Positions 1 through 8,380 are shown, counted from the first letter of the stretch. The stretch is DNA of 31,284 bases from Flavobacteriaceae bacterium UBA4166 (GCA_002379985.1 DFVG01000044.1:1-31284); one strand, 5' to 3'. Made by a program: numbers and translations. The notes: generated by a model from the letters alone, not told the origin.

Positions 1-40
1 ATTTTGAATCCAGCGCGTCTACCAGTTCCGCCACCAAGGC
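1..40 (-). tRNA. tRNA-Leu (CAA), 5' part only
   Basis: On the minus strand the sequence starts GCCTTGGTGGCGGAACTGG at position 40 and runs through a leucine-type D arm to the anticodon arm, with stem CTGGA and loop TTCAAAA. This gives anticodon CAA. The window edge cuts the gene inside the anticodon loop, so the variable arm, T arm and 3' end lie outside. The identity rests on the class II D-arm sequence and the anticodon. Confidence 0.88.
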
Positions 41-51
41 AAAAGGGACGG

Positions 52-81
52 CAAATTTACGTACTTTATTTCAAAAAACAA
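52..81 (-). promoter_or_regulatory. Promoter of tRNA-Leu
   Basis: Reading the minus strand, TTG (79-81) is followed after 19 bases by TAAATTTG (52-59). This fits the Bacteroidetes primary sigma consensus TTTG-N19-TAnnTTTG. The tRNA 5' end lies 12 bases downstream of the -7 element, as expected for a short leader. Confidence 0.65.
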
Positions 82-125
82 TTTGCATACCTTGAAAATT
101 TTCCAGCCAACTATCAATTAAATGT

Positions 126-133
126 TACCTTTG
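126..133 (+). promoter_or_regulatory. -7 element upstream of prs
   Basis: TACCTTTG matches the Bacteroidetes -7 consensus TAnnTTTG, 29 bases before the prs start codon. No TTG was found at the usual distance upstream, so only the -7 half is supported. Confidence 0.45.
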
Positions 134-162
134 TGCGATAGTCAACTTAAACAACGTGCCAC

Positions 163-1104
163 ATGTCCTCTACTATTCCGGAACCCAAAATTTTTGCCTG
201 TAAACAAAGTCACGTCTTGGCAACTGATATTGCTAAAGCATTTGGAATTCCGTTGGGGAATGTAATCACTTCAACCTATAGTGATGGCGAGTTTCAGCCC
301 TCTTTTGAAGAATCGGTGCGAGGGAGCAGAGTATTTATCATCGGGTCTACGCATCCTAATAGCGATCATTTAATGGAAATGCTATTGATGTTGGATGCCG
401 CCAAACGTGCTTCAGCCCGTCATATCACGGCAGTCCTTCCATATTTTGGTTGGGCAAGGCAAGACCGAAAAGACAAACCTAGAGTTCCAATCGCCGCAAA
501 ATTAGTAGCCAAAATGCTGGAAACCGCGGGAGCTACTCGGATTATCACCATGGACCTTCACGCCGACCAAATCCAAGGGTTCTTCGAAAAACCGGTAGAT
601 CATTTATTTGCCTCTACCATCTTTCTCCCCTACCTACGAAAGCTAAATCTTGATAATCTAACCATCGCCTCTCCCGATATGGGCGGTAGTAAACGTGCCT
701 ACGCCTACTCAAAAGCATTGGAAAGCGATGTTGTTATTTGCTATAAACAACGCGCCAAAGCCAATGTCATTTCTCATATGGAACTCATTGGAGATGTAAG
801 TGGAAAAAATGTAGTGCTTGCCGATGACATGGTAGATACTGCCGGCACTCTAACCAAGGCAGCCGACTTGATGATGGAACGCGGTGCCTTAAGTGTTCGG
901 GCTATCTGCACCCACCCGATTCTTTCAGGCAATGCTTACGAACGCTTGGAACAATCAAAACTAGAAGAGCTGATTGTAACCGACTCCATTCCGCTGAAAC
1001 AACAAAGTGATAAAATTAGAGTACTTACTTGCGCCAACCTTTTTGCGGATGTAATGTTGCGTGTTAATAACAACGAAAGTATCGCTTCTAAGTTTATCAT
1101 GTAG
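163..1104 (+). CDS. prs: Ribose-phosphate pyrophosphokinase
   Basis: Makes 5-phosphoribosyl-1-pyrophosphate from ribose 5-phosphate and ATP in the cytoplasm, feeding purine, pyrimidine, histidine, tryptophan and NAD synthesis. The 313-residue length is normal for class I enzymes. Visible signatures are the ATP-binding segment WARQDRK (97-103; most homologues have Tyr in place of the Trp), the metal/ATP site DLHADQIQGFF (131-141) and the PRPP loop VLADDMVDTAGTL (218-230). The start ATG sits 29 bases after a TAnnTTTG element. It is followed by a 425-base gap full of repeats and then rplY; prs-rplY-pth is a common bacterial gene order. Identification is secure. Confidence 0.97.
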   Translation: MSSTIPEPKIFACKQSHVLATDIAKAFGIPLGNVITSTYSDGEFQPSFEESVRGSRVFIIGSTHPNSDHLMEMLLMLDAAKRASARHITAVLPYFGWARQDRKDKPRVPIAAKLVAKMLETAGATRIITMDLHADQIQGFFEKPVDHLFASTIFLPYLRKLNLDNLTIASPDMGGSKRAYAYSKALESDVVICYKQRAKANVISHMELIGDVSGKNVVLADDMVDTAGTLTKAADLMMERGALSVRAICTHPILSGNAYERLEQSKLEELIVTDSIPLKQQSDKIRVLTCANLFADVMLRVNNNESIASKFIM

Positions 1105-1118
1105 TTTTTTAGACGAAA

Positions 1119-1440
1119 GACCGCTGCGCTACAAGAGAAAAGAACAAAGACCAGCTTCTAAAAGTCCTCTATCCTGTAATGAGCAACGCGAACAGTCTTG
1201 TTTCTTGTCTCTTTCTTCCAACTACAGAAACATGACCGCTGCGCTACAAGAGAATAGAACAAAGACCAAACGCAAAAAATCCTGTATCTTGTAGTGAGCA
1301 ACGCGAACAGTCTTGCCTCTTGTCTCTTTCTTCCAACTACAGAAACATGACCGCTGCGCTGTAAGAAAAAAGAATAAAGAGTAGACCCAAAAATCCTGTA
1401 TCCAGCAGTGAGCAACGCGAACATTCTTGTCTCTTTTCTC
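1119..1440 (+). repeat. Three tandem copies of a 115-bp intergenic repeat
   Basis: The 425-base gap between prs and rplY is mostly this array. Copy 1 is 1119-1233 and copy 2 is 1234-1348, each exactly 115 bases and differing at about 12 positions by eye. Copy 3 starts at 1349, lacks one A and decays into a T/C-rich run after about 1435. Every copy begins GACCGCTGCGCT, continues with a purine-rich arm (ACAAGAGAAAAGAACAAAG in copy 1), then TGAGCAACGCGAACA and a pyrimidine-rich arm. The purine and pyrimidine arms are roughly complementary, so hairpins can form within a copy or across neighbouring copies. Open frames on both strands here follow the repeat period and match no protein I recognise, so I treat the region as non-coding. 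A role is not known. Confidence 0.9.
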
Positions 1441-1477
1441 TTTTATCTTTCTTCTTTTTTCTTATTGACAAAAACAC

Positions 1478-1485
1478 TACATTTG
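1478..1485 (+). promoter_or_regulatory. -7 element upstream of rplY
   Basis: TACATTTG matches TAnnTTTG and lies 44 bases before the rplY start. The place for the -33 element (about 1456) falls in a T run reading TTT rather than TTG. The promoter directly abuts the decayed end of the third 115-bp repeat. Confidence 0.5.
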
Positions 1486-1529
1486 CAGCCGCTTAACGCA
1501 TAAGCGTTATATTAATTTAACTTATTATA

Positions 1530-2198
1530 ATGAAATCAATTACAATCAACGGATCTAAAAGAGAAAGCGTGGGCAAGGCAGCGACCAAGGCCTTACGTAA
1601 TGCTGGAAAGGTTCCTTGTGTGGTTTATGGTGGTGACGATACCATACACTTTTCAGCAGAAGGAAATGAATTCAACAGCTTAGTGTATACGCCAGACGTC
1701 CACACAGTGGTAATTGCTTTGGAAGACGGTACCAACATCAACGCGGTACTTCAAGACATTCAATTTCACCCGGTAACCGACGAAATTTTACACATCGACT
1801 TCTATCAAATCTTCGATGACAAGCCGGTTACCATGGAAATTCCAGTACGCGTGGTAGGAAACGCCCGCGGTGTTCGAAACGGTGGGGTACTACGTATCAT
1901 CATGCGTACCCTACGTGTAAAAGGACTTCCAGGAAATCTGCCTGATTTTATCGAGGTAGATATTACCGAAATGAAAATCGGTCACAAAAAGTATGTTACT
2001 TCGGTAGCTTCTGATGACTTCACCATTTTACATACAGATAACACGGTTATTTGTCAAGTGAGAACTTCTCGTACGGCCATCGTCGACGAAGAAGAGGAAG
2101 AGGAAGAAGAAGGAGCTGAAGGAGAAGAGGGCGCTGAAGGTGCTGAAGGCGGAGCCGAAGGAGGCGAAGAAGCTGCAGAAACACCGGCAGAATCTTAA
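1530..2198 (+). CDS. rplY: 50S ribosomal protein L25 (Ctc/TL5 form)
   Basis: Binds 5S rRNA in the large ribosomal subunit. At 222 residues it is the long CTC/TL5 form: an L25 domain (about 1-92), a second beta domain (about 95-182), then a very acidic low-complexity tail (186-222) starting with a run of eight Glu and continuing with Gly/Ala/Glu. Acidic tails are common in this family in Bacteroidetes, but the length varies. It starts at ATG in AT-rich sequence without a Shine-Dalgarno. A strong hairpin with a T run follows the stop codon, so the transcript from the promoter at 1478 probably ends here, apart from pth. Confidence 0.96.
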   Translation: MKSITINGSKRESVGKAATKALRNAGKVPCVVYGGDDTIHFSAEGNEFNSLVYTPDVHTVVIALEDGTNINAVLQDIQFHPVTDEILHIDFYQIFDDKPVTMEIPVRVVGNARGVRNGGVLRIIMRTLRVKGLPGNLPDFIEVDITEMKIGHKKYVTSVASDDFTILHTDNTVICQVRTSRTAIVDEEEEEEEEGAEGEEGAEGAEGGAEGGEEAAETPAES

Positions 2199-2225
2199 TT
2201 TTTTTCCGAAAGATAATTTTCAAAG

Positions 2226-2258
2226 CATCCGCCAATTGGCGGATGTTTTTTTTATTTT
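2226..2258 (+). terminator. Rho-independent terminator after rplY
   Basis: A perfect palindrome CATCCGCC-AATT-GGCGGATG (2226-2245) is followed at once by eight T residues, an A and five more T. It lies 27 bases after the rplY stop and before the pth start, which also argues against any longer pth start upstream. Confidence 0.88.
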
Positions 2259-2280
2259 TACGAAAGAAATCACGTGTGGG

Positions 2281-2913
2281 ATGCTGTCTTTTTTCAAAAA
2301 ACTATTCAATTCAAATCCGAAGCCCCCACTTACCGAAGGTGACCCCATGAAGAAATTCTTGATTGTCGGACTAGGAAATATCGGTCCGAAGTACCACAAC
2401 ACCCGCCATAATATTGGCTTTACTATTCTAGATCATCTCGCACAACAGAACGACCTTATTTGGGAAACCAAAAAATTAGGCGATGTTACCCTCCATAAAA
2501 AGAAAGGGCGAAGCTTTTTACTTTTGAAGCCCAGTACTTTTATGAATCTTAGCGGAAAAGCCGTTCGCTACTGGTTAGACCAAGAAAAGATCCCTGTAGA
2601 ACATTTATTGGTAGTCACCGACGATCTCAACCTACCCTTTGGCACGTTACGTCTTAAGACCAAAGGAAGCGATGGCGGTCATAACGGACTAAAAGATATT
2701 CAACAGACATTGCAAACGACCCAATACGCCCGGTTTCGCTTCGGAATTAGCGATGCGTTCTCCAAAGGAAGACAAGTAGATTATGTATTAGGCACGTGGA
2801 CCGATGAAGAACGCGACGCGCTGAGCGAAAGACTTCCAGTAGCTTCCGAATTGATCGAGTCCTTCGGCTTGGCCGGTGCAAATAGAACCATGAATGCATT
2901 TAATGGAAAATAA
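2281..2913 (+). CDS. pth: Peptidyl-tRNA hydrolase
   Basis: Releases tRNA from peptidyl-tRNA that drops off the ribosome. From the start at 2281 the protein is 210 residues. It has a short lysine-rich leader (1-22) common in flavobacterial homologues, then MKKFLIVGLGNIGPKYHNTR, with Asn33 and the catalytic His43 spaced as in the family. FMNLSG (87-92), TDDLNLPFG (113-121) and GHNGLKD complete the active site. The frame is open further upstream to 2140, but that would run through the rplY terminator and overlap rplY. An alternative start at 2347 gives the core without the leader. ribF follows after one base. Confidence 0.95.
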   Translation: MLSFFKKLFNSNPKPPLTEGDPMKKFLIVGLGNIGPKYHNTRHNIGFTILDHLAQQNDLIWETKKLGDVTLHKKKGRSFLLLKPSTFMNLSGKAVRYWLDQEKIPVEHLLVVTDDLNLPFGTLRLKTKGSDGGHNGLKDIQQTLQTTQYARFRFGISDAFSKGRQVDYVLGTWTDEERDALSERLPVASELIESFGLAGANRTMNAFNGK

Positions 2914-2914
2914 A

Positions 2915-3847
2915 ATGCAGGAATATTCTTCAGCCCAAGCGTACCAAAACCCAAAACCTTCGGTGGTGACGATTGGAACCTTTGATGGGGTTCACATTGG
3001 ACATAAGGCAATTCTTAATCGCGTTATCGATTCCGCGAAAGCGAACCACTTAACGTCGTTACTACTTACTTTTTTTCCGCATCCGCGAATGGTACTCCAA
3101 AAAGGTTCAAACCTCAAGCTTATCAATTCACTGGAAGAAAAAAAAGAACTCCTTGCCCGTACGGGATTAGAACAATTGGTGATTCATCCGTTTACACAAG
3201 ATTTTTCAAGAATGACTGCGGAAACCTTTGTTCAAGAGCTATTGGTCAACCGCTTGCACGCTAAAAAAGTGATCATTGGGTATGATCATCGTTTTGGCCG
3301 AAACAGAACCGCTAACATTGATGATCTTAGAACCTTTGGTATCCGTTATGGGTTTGAAGTGGAAGAAATAAGTGCACAAGAACTAGATGAGGTTGCGGTG
3401 AGTTCTACCAAGATAAGAAAAGCCTTAGAAGCTGGCGATATTACTACAGCCAACACCTATTTGGATTATCCATTCATGATTTCCGGAAAGGTGATTAAAG
3501 GCAAAGAGATTGGTCGTACCATTAACTATCCTACAGCCAATCTGAAACCGGAGGCTCCCTACAAGTTAATTCCTAAAAATGGTGTGTATGTGGTACAGGC
3601 TTATATCGAAAAAAAACGGGTGTATGGCATCACAAGCATTGGAACCAATCCTACTGTGGGCGGTACCCAACAAACGATTGAAACCTATTTTCTCGATTTC
3701 ACTAAAGACCTTTATCACCAACCGCTTCGCATTGAATTTTTAACGCATATTCGGGACGAAGAAACCTTTAATAGTTTAGATTTGTTGAAAGAGGCGATTG
3801 CGAAAGATGAACGGTTCGCAAGAGAATTTATCGCAACCTATGAATAA
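2915..3847 (+). CDS. ribF: Bifunctional riboflavin kinase / FAD synthetase
   Basis: Converts riboflavin to FMN and then FAD. The N-terminal adenylyltransferase half shows GTFDGVHIGH (21-30), TFFPHPR and SSTKIRKAL (163-171). The C-terminal flavokinase half shows GKEIGRTINYPTANL (196-210). The length of 310 residues is usual. I prefer the ATG at 2915, right after the pth stop. In-frame ATGs at 2894 and 2903 overlap pth and add residues not expected in the family. The end overlaps the next gene by 8 bases, indicating an operon pth-ribF-HTTM. Confidence 0.95.
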   Translation: MQEYSSAQAYQNPKPSVVTIGTFDGVHIGHKAILNRVIDSAKANHLTSLLLTFFPHPRMVLQKGSNLKLINSLEEKKELLARTGLEQLVIHPFTQDFSRMTAETFVQELLVNRLHAKKVIIGYDHRFGRNRTANIDDLRTFGIRYGFEVEEISAQELDEVAVSSTKIRKALEAGDITTANTYLDYPFMISGKVIKGKEIGRTINYPTANLKPEAPYKLIPKNGVYVVQAYIEKKRVYGITSIGTNPTVGGTQQTIETYFLDFTKDLYHQPLRIEFLTHIRDEETFNSLDLLKEAIAKDERFAREFIATYE

Positions 3848-5192
3848 ACTGCTCTTTAAACATATCGATAATACGGGATTAGTCCTGTGGCGAGTTGTTT
3901 TTGGAGCATTGATCGCTATCGAAGGATACGGAGCCGTAGCAACGGGCTGGGTACGTCGTACCATGGTGGAGCCTGAATTTACATTCAACTTTATTGGCTT
4001 CGAATTTCTACAACCCTTGCCCGGAGATGGCATGTACTACTATTTTGCCATCATGGGAACGTTTGGCGTTTTTGTAATGCTTGGGTACCGATATCGCATC
4101 AGCATGGCAGCCTACGCCTTGATGTGGAGCAGCGTGTATCTCATGCAGAAAAGTTCGTACAACAATCACTATTATTTGATGATGCTGTTGTGTTGGATCA
4201 TGGTGTTTCTTCCGGCACATCGTTGGTTTTCTGTCGATGCATGGTTGCGCCCCAACATCAAAAAATTATCCATGCCGCGGTGGGTATTGATTTTCATCAT
4301 TGCTCAAATTTGGATCGTGTATACCTATGCCTCGGTGGCAAAATGGTATCCTGATTGGCTCGATACCACTATTGCCGAACTCTTTATGCGGGGGAAAGCA
4401 GATTACTGGCTGATTGGCGGATTTCTTCAAAAGGATTGGGTGCATTGGTGCATTGCCTATGTAGGTATTTTATTCGACTTGCTGATCGTTCCTTTGCTGT
4501 TGTGGAAGCGCACCCGACTCCTCGGATTTGCCATTTCTATCTTCTTTCACTTGTTCAATAGTATCGTGTTTCAGATTGGTATCTTCCCGTATATGTCGAT
4601 TGCATTCGCCTTATTTTTCTTTACGCCGGAATTGCTTCGGAAACGTTTTCTTCCGAAGAAACCAAGATACACCGAAAATGAAGTGATCGTCCCAAATTAC
4701 AAACCAATACTGTTGACGGTTGTTCCGGTCTATCTCTTGATACAAATTGCACTTCCCTTACGCCACTGGACGTTTCAAGACGATGTCTTATGGACCGAAG
4801 AAGGGCATCGTCTTAGCTGGCGGATGATGCTCCGAAGCAAACGCGGATCCTTGAACATTTTTATTGTTGATAAAGCCACTAAGGAGCGTTCGTTCTATAA
4901 ATACACTCCGCTGCTTTCCAAAAAACAACAGCGCGCTGTCAAATCCAAACCCGATATGATCTGGCAATTGGCACAGCGCATTAAAGAGCGAGAAGCTCAA
5001 CAAGGACGTGATGTAGAAGTATATGTTGACTGCCGCGTGAAGGTTAATGGCGGCAAGTATTATAAATTTATCGATCCTGAAGTAGATTTGGCCGCGGAAC
5101 CATGGCAACACTTCAAACATCATGATTGGATCTTACCATCACCGGAGGATTATCATGCGTATGATGAGGCCGACAAGTCCCCTCAGAAATAA
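3840..5192 (+). CDS. HTTM / vitamin K-dependent gamma-carboxylase-like membrane protein
   Basis: A 450-residue protein with several hydrophobic segments through about residue 265, another near 288-306, and a soluble C-terminal part. Residues 161-176 (YTYASVAKWYPDWLDT) resemble the segment around catalytic Lys218 of animal gamma-glutamyl carboxylase (AGVKKLDADW), with Lys168 in the matching place by eye. FFHLFNSIVFQIGIFPYMS (235-253) and WTEEGHRLSWRMMLR (318-332) are also typical of the family. Bacterial homologues exist, but their substrates and electron donor are not established. The start at 3840 overlaps ribF by 8 bases; an upstream in-frame ATG at 3798 lies inside ribF. Co-transcription with ribF is inferred, and a functional link to flavin is not shown. 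Confidence 0.88.
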   Translation: MNKLLFKHIDNTGLVLWRVVFGALIAIEGYGAVATGWVRRTMVEPEFTFNFIGFEFLQPLPGDGMYYYFAIMGTFGVFVMLGYRYRISMAAYALMWSSVYLMQKSSYNNHYYLMMLLCWIMVFLPAHRWFSVDAWLRPNIKKLSMPRWVLIFIIAQIWIVYTYASVAKWYPDWLDTTIAELFMRGKADYWLIGGFLQKDWVHWCIAYVGILFDLLIVPLLLWKRTRLLGFAISIFFHLFNSIVFQIGIFPYMSIAFALFFFTPELLRKRFLPKKPRYTENEVIVPNYKPILLTVVPVYLLIQIALPLRHWTFQDDVLWTEEGHRLSWRMMLRSKRGSLNIFIVDKATKERSFYKYTPLLSKKQQRAVKSKPDMIWQLAQRIKEREAQQGRDVEVYVDCRVKVNGGKYYKFIDPEVDLAAEPWQHFKHHDWILPSPEDYHAYDEADKSPQK

Positions 5193-5224
5193 GGCATTCT
5201 GTTTTTTCAAACCTAGTTTTTAGC

Positions 5225-5250
5225 TACCTTTGCCGTTCTTAAAAAGAACG
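5225..5250 (+). promoter_or_regulatory. serS promoter -7 element and leader hairpin
   Basis: TACCTTTG (5225-5232) fits TAnnTTTG. Immediately after it comes an inverted repeat CGTTCTT-AAA-AAGAACG (5234-5250), ending four bases before the serS ATG. The -33 place is T-rich without a TTG. The hairpin would lie at the very 5' end of the message, so it could affect translation or message stability; that is inference. Confidence 0.5.
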
Positions 5251-5254
5251 TATC

Positions 5255-6526
5255 ATGCTACAAGTACACGAGATTCGCGAACATTTGGAGGCCTATACCA
5301 AGGCACTTGCCAAACGAGGACTAGCGGCTAAAACCGACTTGCAAGACATCCTTGAAATTGATGAGAAAAGACGAAGTACCCAAGCCTCTCTTGACGAAAC
5401 TCTGGCGCAGAGCAATACGTTCTCCAAAGAGATTGGCATGCTTTTTAAAAATGGAGAAACACAAAAGGCCAATCTTCTCAAAGAAAAGACGACTCAGCTC
5501 AAAGAACGTTCAAAAACGTTAAATGAAACGCTGAATGAAACGGTTACGCTGTTAGAATCAAAGCTATACAACCTTCCTAATATTCCGCATGAAAGTGTTC
5601 CTGCCGGAACTGATGAAAATGACAACGAAGAGGTTTTCCGCGAAGGCGACATTCCAACATTAGAAGACACGGCACTACCGCATTGGGAGCTAGCTAAAAA
5701 ATACGATCTCATTGATTTTGAATTGGGTGTGAAAGTAACCGGCGCAGGATTTCCGGTGTATAAAGGCAAAGGAGCACGATTACAACGTGCACTTATCACC
5801 TATTTCTTGGATAAAAACACCGAAGCCGGCTATACTGAATATCAAGTGCCACATTTGGTAAATGAAGCCAGCGGGTTTGGTACCGGGCAATTGCCCGACA
5901 AAGAAGGACAAATGTACCATGTTACGGCAGATGACCTATACCTCATTCCAACCGCAGAAGTTCCGGTAACCAATATGTTTCGTAATGAGTTACTTCCGCA
6001 TACGCAACTGCCGATCACCTGCACAGGCTATACCGCTTGCTTTCGAAGAGAGGCAGGAAGCTATGGTGCGCATGTACGCGGACTCAACCGTTTGCATCAG
6101 TTCGACAAGGTGGAGATCGTGCGCATTGAACATCCTGACCATAGCTATGAAGCATTAGACGGAATGGTAGAGCACGTTAAAGGGATCTTGCGTGAGTTAA
6201 AACTTCCGTATCGCATTTTGCGTTTGTGCGGCGGCGACCTTGGGTTCACTTCGGCTCTTACCTACGATTTTGAAGTGTTCTCTACCGCTCAGGATCGCTG
6301 GTTGGAGATCTCTTCGGTTTCTAATTTCGAAACTTTCCAAGCCAACCGTCTGAAATTGCGTTTTAAAGACACCGACGGAAAAAACAAATTAGTCCACACC
6401 TTAAACGGAAGTGCGTTGGCCTTGCCGCGCGTACTGGCGGGAATTTTAGAGAATTATCAAACGGCAGATGGCATTGAAATTCCGGAAGTGCTACGTCCGT
6501 ACTGTGGGTTTGACCGAATTTCGTAA
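5255..6526 (+). CDS. serS: Seryl-tRNA synthetase
   Basis: Charges tRNA-Ser with serine. It is a class II synthetase of 423 residues. The N-terminal part (about 1-105) is the helical coiled-coil arm that grips the tRNA. The catalytic core follows: motif 1 around GKGARLQRALITYFLD (171-186), motif 2 ACFRREAGSYG (261-271), and motif 3 near the C terminus with LNGSALALPRVLAGILENYQ. All core motifs are intact and the length is normal. It is preceded by its own promoter-like sequence rather than being tightly joined to the HTTM gene 62 bases upstream. Confidence 0.98.
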   Translation: MLQVHEIREHLEAYTKALAKRGLAAKTDLQDILEIDEKRRSTQASLDETLAQSNTFSKEIGMLFKNGETQKANLLKEKTTQLKERSKTLNETLNETVTLLESKLYNLPNIPHESVPAGTDENDNEEVFREGDIPTLEDTALPHWELAKKYDLIDFELGVKVTGAGFPVYKGKGARLQRALITYFLDKNTEAGYTEYQVPHLVNEASGFGTGQLPDKEGQMYHVTADDLYLIPTAEVPVTNMFRNELLPHTQLPITCTGYTACFRREAGSYGAHVRGLNRLHQFDKVEIVRIEHPDHSYEALDGMVEHVKGILRELKLPYRILRLCGGDLGFTSALTYDFEVFSTAQDRWLEISSVSNFETFQANRLKLRFKDTDGKNKLVHTLNGSALALPRVLAGILENYQTADGIEIPEVLRPYCGFDRIS

Positions 6527-6560
6527 ACATTTCCCGATTTCGGCGTAATTATTGGTATAC

Positions 6561-6588
6561 TTGAGACGGTTTCAATTCGTTATCTTTA
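6561..6588 (+). promoter_or_regulatory. Promoter of the TPR protein gene
   Basis: TTG (6561-6563), a 17-base spacer, and TATCTTTA (6581-6588, one off TAnnTTTG). Only five bases separate the -7 element from the ATG at 6594, so the message would be leaderless or nearly so if this is the active promoter. Confidence 0.45.
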
Positions 6589-6593
6589 CAGCT

Positions 6594-8372
6594 ATGCGGA
6601 ATCTCTTTCTTATCGCCCTTCTATGTGTGAGCCTCTCATCATTTGCTCAAAATGATATGTTGGCGAAAAACTATTTTGAACAAGGACAGTTTGAAAAAGC
6701 TGCCCGCATCTACGAAAAGCTATATCAAAACAACCCACATCGACTCAATTACCTAACAGCCTTGGTACAAACCTACCAACAATTAGAAGACTTTGAGAAA
6801 GCCGAAGCGGTTTTGCAAGACAAGCTTTCAGGGCGAAGGGTGTTTCCGCAACTATACGTGGATTTAGGCTATAACTATGCGCTTCAGAGTAACGATTCCT
6901 TGGCCAAAAAGGAATATCAAAAAGCGATTGACGCCATTGAAGAAGAACCTAATTACGGTTATATCGTGGCTCGCGCTTTTGAAGATTACAGCTTGTTGGA
7001 TGAGGCGGCAACTGTTTATGAGCGCGCTATGGAATTGCAGCCAGATAAAAATTATAACATTCAGCTGGCGAATATATATGGAGAACAGGGAAAATTAGAA
7101 GCCATGTTCCTAAAGTTGATGGAGTTGATCCAATCGAACCCGCAATATCAATCAAGAGCTCAGCGTACTTTTAGCATGTATATTACTGAAGATCCAGCTT
7201 CCGAAGCCAACACCATTCTACGAAAAACATTACTAAAAGCATCACAGGAGAACCCTAGTGTTTTTTATAATCAGTTGTTGAGTTGGTTGTTTATTCAGCA
7301 GCGAGAATTCAACAAGGCCTTTGTTCAGGAAAAAGCCATCTTCAAACGTTCAGAAGGTGATCCTACGCGCCTATTTGACTTGGCATATATTGCGAAAGAT
7401 GCTGAAAAGTATGAGGAAGCTCGAGATGTCGTATCCTTTATTATTGACAACAGTGTTGGGGAACGAACCATTCTGCAAGCAAAACAACTCGATCTACAAT
7501 TAGATCTCGCAACCGTCACCGAAAAGGAGTATGATACCGTAGAAGCGAAGTTTCAAGAGCTGTTCGCCACCTATGGAAACGGTCCTGAGACGCATCTGCT
7601 ACAAATTGATTACAATCACTTTTTAGCATTTCAAACAGGACAAATAGAAAAGGCTGTTGCCAATCTCAAGCAAACGTTGACCACCAAATTAAGTCCGTTT
7701 CAAGAGGCTCGTTTGAAAATGGAATTAGCCGATATTTTGGTATTTGATGAAAAATTCAATCAAGCGCTGATCTACTACTCGCAAATCCAAAAACGTGTAA
7801 AGAATGATGTACTGGCTCAAGAAGCCCGTTTTAAGGTTGCGAAGACCAGCTATTTCAAAGGAGATTTTGAATGGGCCCAAACGCAGTTAGATGTTTTAAA
7901 GAAATCGGCCTCCCAATTGATCGCAAATGATGCGATGCAACTCAGTTTAATGATCCGCGATAATTCGTTGGAAGATTCTACCCAAACCGCTTTGAAAAAA
8001 TTTGCGCACGCTGATTTGTTGACGCTTCAGAATAAAAACCGTGAAGCCATCGCCGCTTTTGAAGAAATACTGACGCAGCATAAAGGGGAAAAAATTGAGG
8101 ACGAGGCGTTGCTACAACAAGCTCGGTTGTATGAACGCATCTTTCAGTATGATAAGGCCGAAGCAAATTATAACAAAATTATTTCGTTGTATAAAGAAGA
8201 TATTCTCGCCGATGATGCCTATTTTTTCTTAGGAAAACTTTACGAGGGCCCATTGAACCTTTCCGAGCAAGCAAAGACTATGTACGAACAACTTATCTAC
8301 AACTTTGCTGACAGTATCTATTTTGTAGAAGCGCGGAAACGCTTCCGTTTGTTGCGTGGGGATGTACTATAG
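6594..8372 (+). CDS. Secreted tetratricopeptide-repeat protein
   Basis: A 592-residue protein with a signal peptide (MRNLFLIALLCVSLSSFAQ, likely cut at Ala-Gln as is common in Bacteroidetes) and helical repeats of TPR type along its length, for example NYFEQGQFEKAARIYEKLYQ and, near the end, LYERIFQYDKAEANYNKIIS followed by DDAYFFLGKLYE. The last repeats resemble the YbgF/BamD style of TPR. It is predicted to be periplasmic or exported, acting as a protein-binding scaffold; the partner is unknown. I chose the ATG at 6594 because it begins the signal peptide. An in-frame ATG at 6552 would place a non-signal leader before it. There is no lipobox cysteine. Confidence 0.85.
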   Translation: MRNLFLIALLCVSLSSFAQNDMLAKNYFEQGQFEKAARIYEKLYQNNPHRLNYLTALVQTYQQLEDFEKAEAVLQDKLSGRRVFPQLYVDLGYNYALQSNDSLAKKEYQKAIDAIEEEPNYGYIVARAFEDYSLLDEAATVYERAMELQPDKNYNIQLANIYGEQGKLEAMFLKLMELIQSNPQYQSRAQRTFSMYITEDPASEANTILRKTLLKASQENPSVFYNQLLSWLFIQQREFNKAFVQEKAIFKRSEGDPTRLFDLAYIAKDAEKYEEARDVVSFIIDNSVGERTILQAKQLDLQLDLATVTEKEYDTVEAKFQELFATYGNGPETHLLQIDYNHFLAFQTGQIEKAVANLKQTLTTKLSPFQEARLKMELADILVFDEKFNQALIYYSQIQKRVKNDVLAQEARFKVAKTSYFKGDFEWAQTQLDVLKKSASQLIANDAMQLSLMIRDNSLEDSTQTALKKFAHADLLTLQNKNREAIAAFEEILTQHKGEKIEDEALLQQARLYERIFQYDKAEANYNKIISLYKEDILADDAYFFLGKLYEGPLNLSEQAKTMYEQLIYNFADSIYFVEARKRFRLLRGDVL

Positions 8373-8380
8373 TCCATCCG

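Noticed and set aside
1061..1424. Open frames on both strands in the prs-rplY gap
   Set aside because: They follow the 115-bp repeat, have low-complexity Lys/Arg/Ser/Leu content and match no family I know; the plus-strand one overlaps prs.
1119..1440. CRISPR array
   Set aside because: The units are contiguous 115-bp copies without short constant repeats and unique spacers, and no cas gene is near.
2140..2280. Extended N terminus of Pth
   Set aside because: It would overlap rplY and run through a strong terminator at 2226-2258.
6552..6593. Upstream start for the TPR protein
   Set aside because: It would put a 14-residue leader before a clear signal peptide and lies across the promoter elements.
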